This document shows, piece after piece, positions 5,437-5,973 of a DNA stretch of 5,973 nucleotides. This stretch comes from Nitriliruptoraceae bacterium (lineage in GTDB: Bacteria; Actinomycetota; Nitriliruptoria; Nitriliruptorales; Nitriliruptoraceae), in the NCBI GenBank assembly GCA_007118045.1, contig SKTG01000047.1, forward strand, positions 1-5,973, in the 5' to 3' direction. A model generated the notes under the pieces. That model was not told the DNA's origin. It saw only the letters and a program-made list of their open reading frames with translations, and did no database searches. The stretch's first letter is position 1. Every line of letters starts with the position of its first letter. The translations under genes and the position numbers were made by a program.

Positions 5437-5973
5437 TCACCGTGTGTGATCGTCAACATACGAATTGTGACGGACCTCGACGGGATCGCCTGGTCCGCGG
5501 GGGCGCCGAGTCAGCGGTCGGGGCGTCCGGGCTCCGCCGACGGCGGTGAGCTTGACCTCACCGAGCTCGGTGCGCTCGCGGATCTCCGGGCTGGGCAGCT
5601 CGCTGCCGACCATCAGCTCCGCGAGCTGGCGTGGGGACACACCCTCCGCCGGTAGCGAGGTGACGGTGCGCCCGCCGCGCAGGACCGTCACCGTGTCGGC
5701 GATCTGCAGCACCTCGTCGAGCTTGTGGGAGATGAAGATGATCGTCACGCCCTGGGCGGCGAGCCGGCGCAGGTTCTCGAACAGCTCGTCCACCTCGGAG
5801 GGCACGAGGACGCCGGTCGGCTCGTCCAGGATGAGCAGGTCCGCGCCGCGGTAGAGGACCTTGAGGATCTCGACCCGCTGCTTCTCCCCGACCGACAGCT
5901 CGTCGATGAGGCGATCGACCTCCAGGGGTACGCCCTGGGTCGTGGCCAGCTCGTCGATGCTGCGCCGGGCGGC
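5437..5973 (-). CDS. Sugar/nucleoside-type ABC transporter ATP-binding protein, partial and probably truncated after the first ATPase domain
   Basis: The gene enters from the right edge, so its start and Walker A motif are outside the window. The 178 visible residues carry the ABC signature LSVGEKQR (5898 downward), Walker B LLILDEP (about 5838-5818) and the switch histidine in FISHKLDEV (5725-5727). GVSPRQLAELMVG and ELPSPEIRE follow. This is the first nucleotide-binding domain plus the inter-domain linker of the simple-sugar or nucleoside importer ATPases (RbsA/MglA/NupO-like). Those proteins normally have two such domains in about 500 residues and energise uptake from the cytoplasmic face. 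Here similarity stops near 5539, and about 33 unrelated Arg/Pro-rich residues lead to a stop at 5437-5439. The second domain is absent from this frame, and I found no trace of it in the other - strand frames. It is either a truncated pseudogene or, less likely, a single-domain form. The part to the right of 5539 is certain as an ABC ATPase. Whether the product works is doubtful. Confidence 0.85.
   Translation of the reverse strand, partial: AARRSIDELATTQGVPLEVDRLIDELSVGEKQRVEILKVLYRGADLLILDEPTGVLVPSEVDELFENLRRLAAQGVTIIFISHKLDEVLQIADTVTVLRGGRTVTSLPAEGVSPRQLAELMVGSELPSPEIRERTELGEVKLTAVGGARTPRPLTRRPRGPGDPVEVRHNSYVDDHTR

Noticed and set aside
5559..5572. Perfect 14-bp palindrome CACCGAGCTCGGTG as an operator or terminator
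   Set aside because: It lies inside the conserved linker coding sequence of the ABC ATPase, has no loop and no T-run, and such GC-rich palindromes arise easily by chance here.
5371..5854. Open frames on the + strand over the ABC ATPase
   Set aside because: They are antisense shadows of a - strand frame with clear signature, Walker B and switch-His motifs.

Overview
The window looks like chromosomal DNA from a high-GC Gram-positive bacterium of the Actinomycetota. GC is very high by eye, most codons end in G or C, GTG is used as a start, and gene starts are tightly overlapped. The genus cannot be named from the sequence. High GC also produces very long spurious open frames on both strands, which were discarded.

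Layout. Positions 1-179 are an upstream region with no convincing gene. From 180 to 5358, four genes lie on the + strand. They are a membrane-bound polyprenyl-phosphate sugar-1-phosphate transferase (180-2000), a GT4-type glycosyltransferase (2163-3350), a protein-kinase-fold (APH-like) phosphotransferase homologue (3347-4600) and a protein with a ParB/sulfiredoxin-like G-R-H-R module (4600-5358). The last three are head-to-tail with 4-nt (GTGA) and 1-nt (TGATG) overlaps, so they are almost certainly co-transcribed and translationally coupled. After a short convergent junction (about 5359-5436), the - strand carries the C-terminal part of a sugar/nucleoside-type ABC transporter ATPase that runs off the right edge of the window. 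Its second ATPase domain appears to be missing.

Function. The + strand block is part of a cell-surface polysaccharide (exopolysaccharide, capsule or glycolipid) locus. The first enzyme should load a sugar-phosphate onto undecaprenyl phosphate in the membrane, and the GT4 enzyme should add a further sugar from a nucleotide donor. The two downstream proteins are not standard assembly enzymes. Their folds suggest a kinase-like protein and a small nucleotide-binding or kinase-like protein acting on the glycan or its precursor, but this is inference. No flippase, polymerase or export gene is in the window, so the locus probably continues to the left or elsewhere. The most interesting points are the coupled GT4 / kinase-fold / G-R-H-R trio and the abrupt loss of the second half of the ABC ATPase at the right boundary of the locus.
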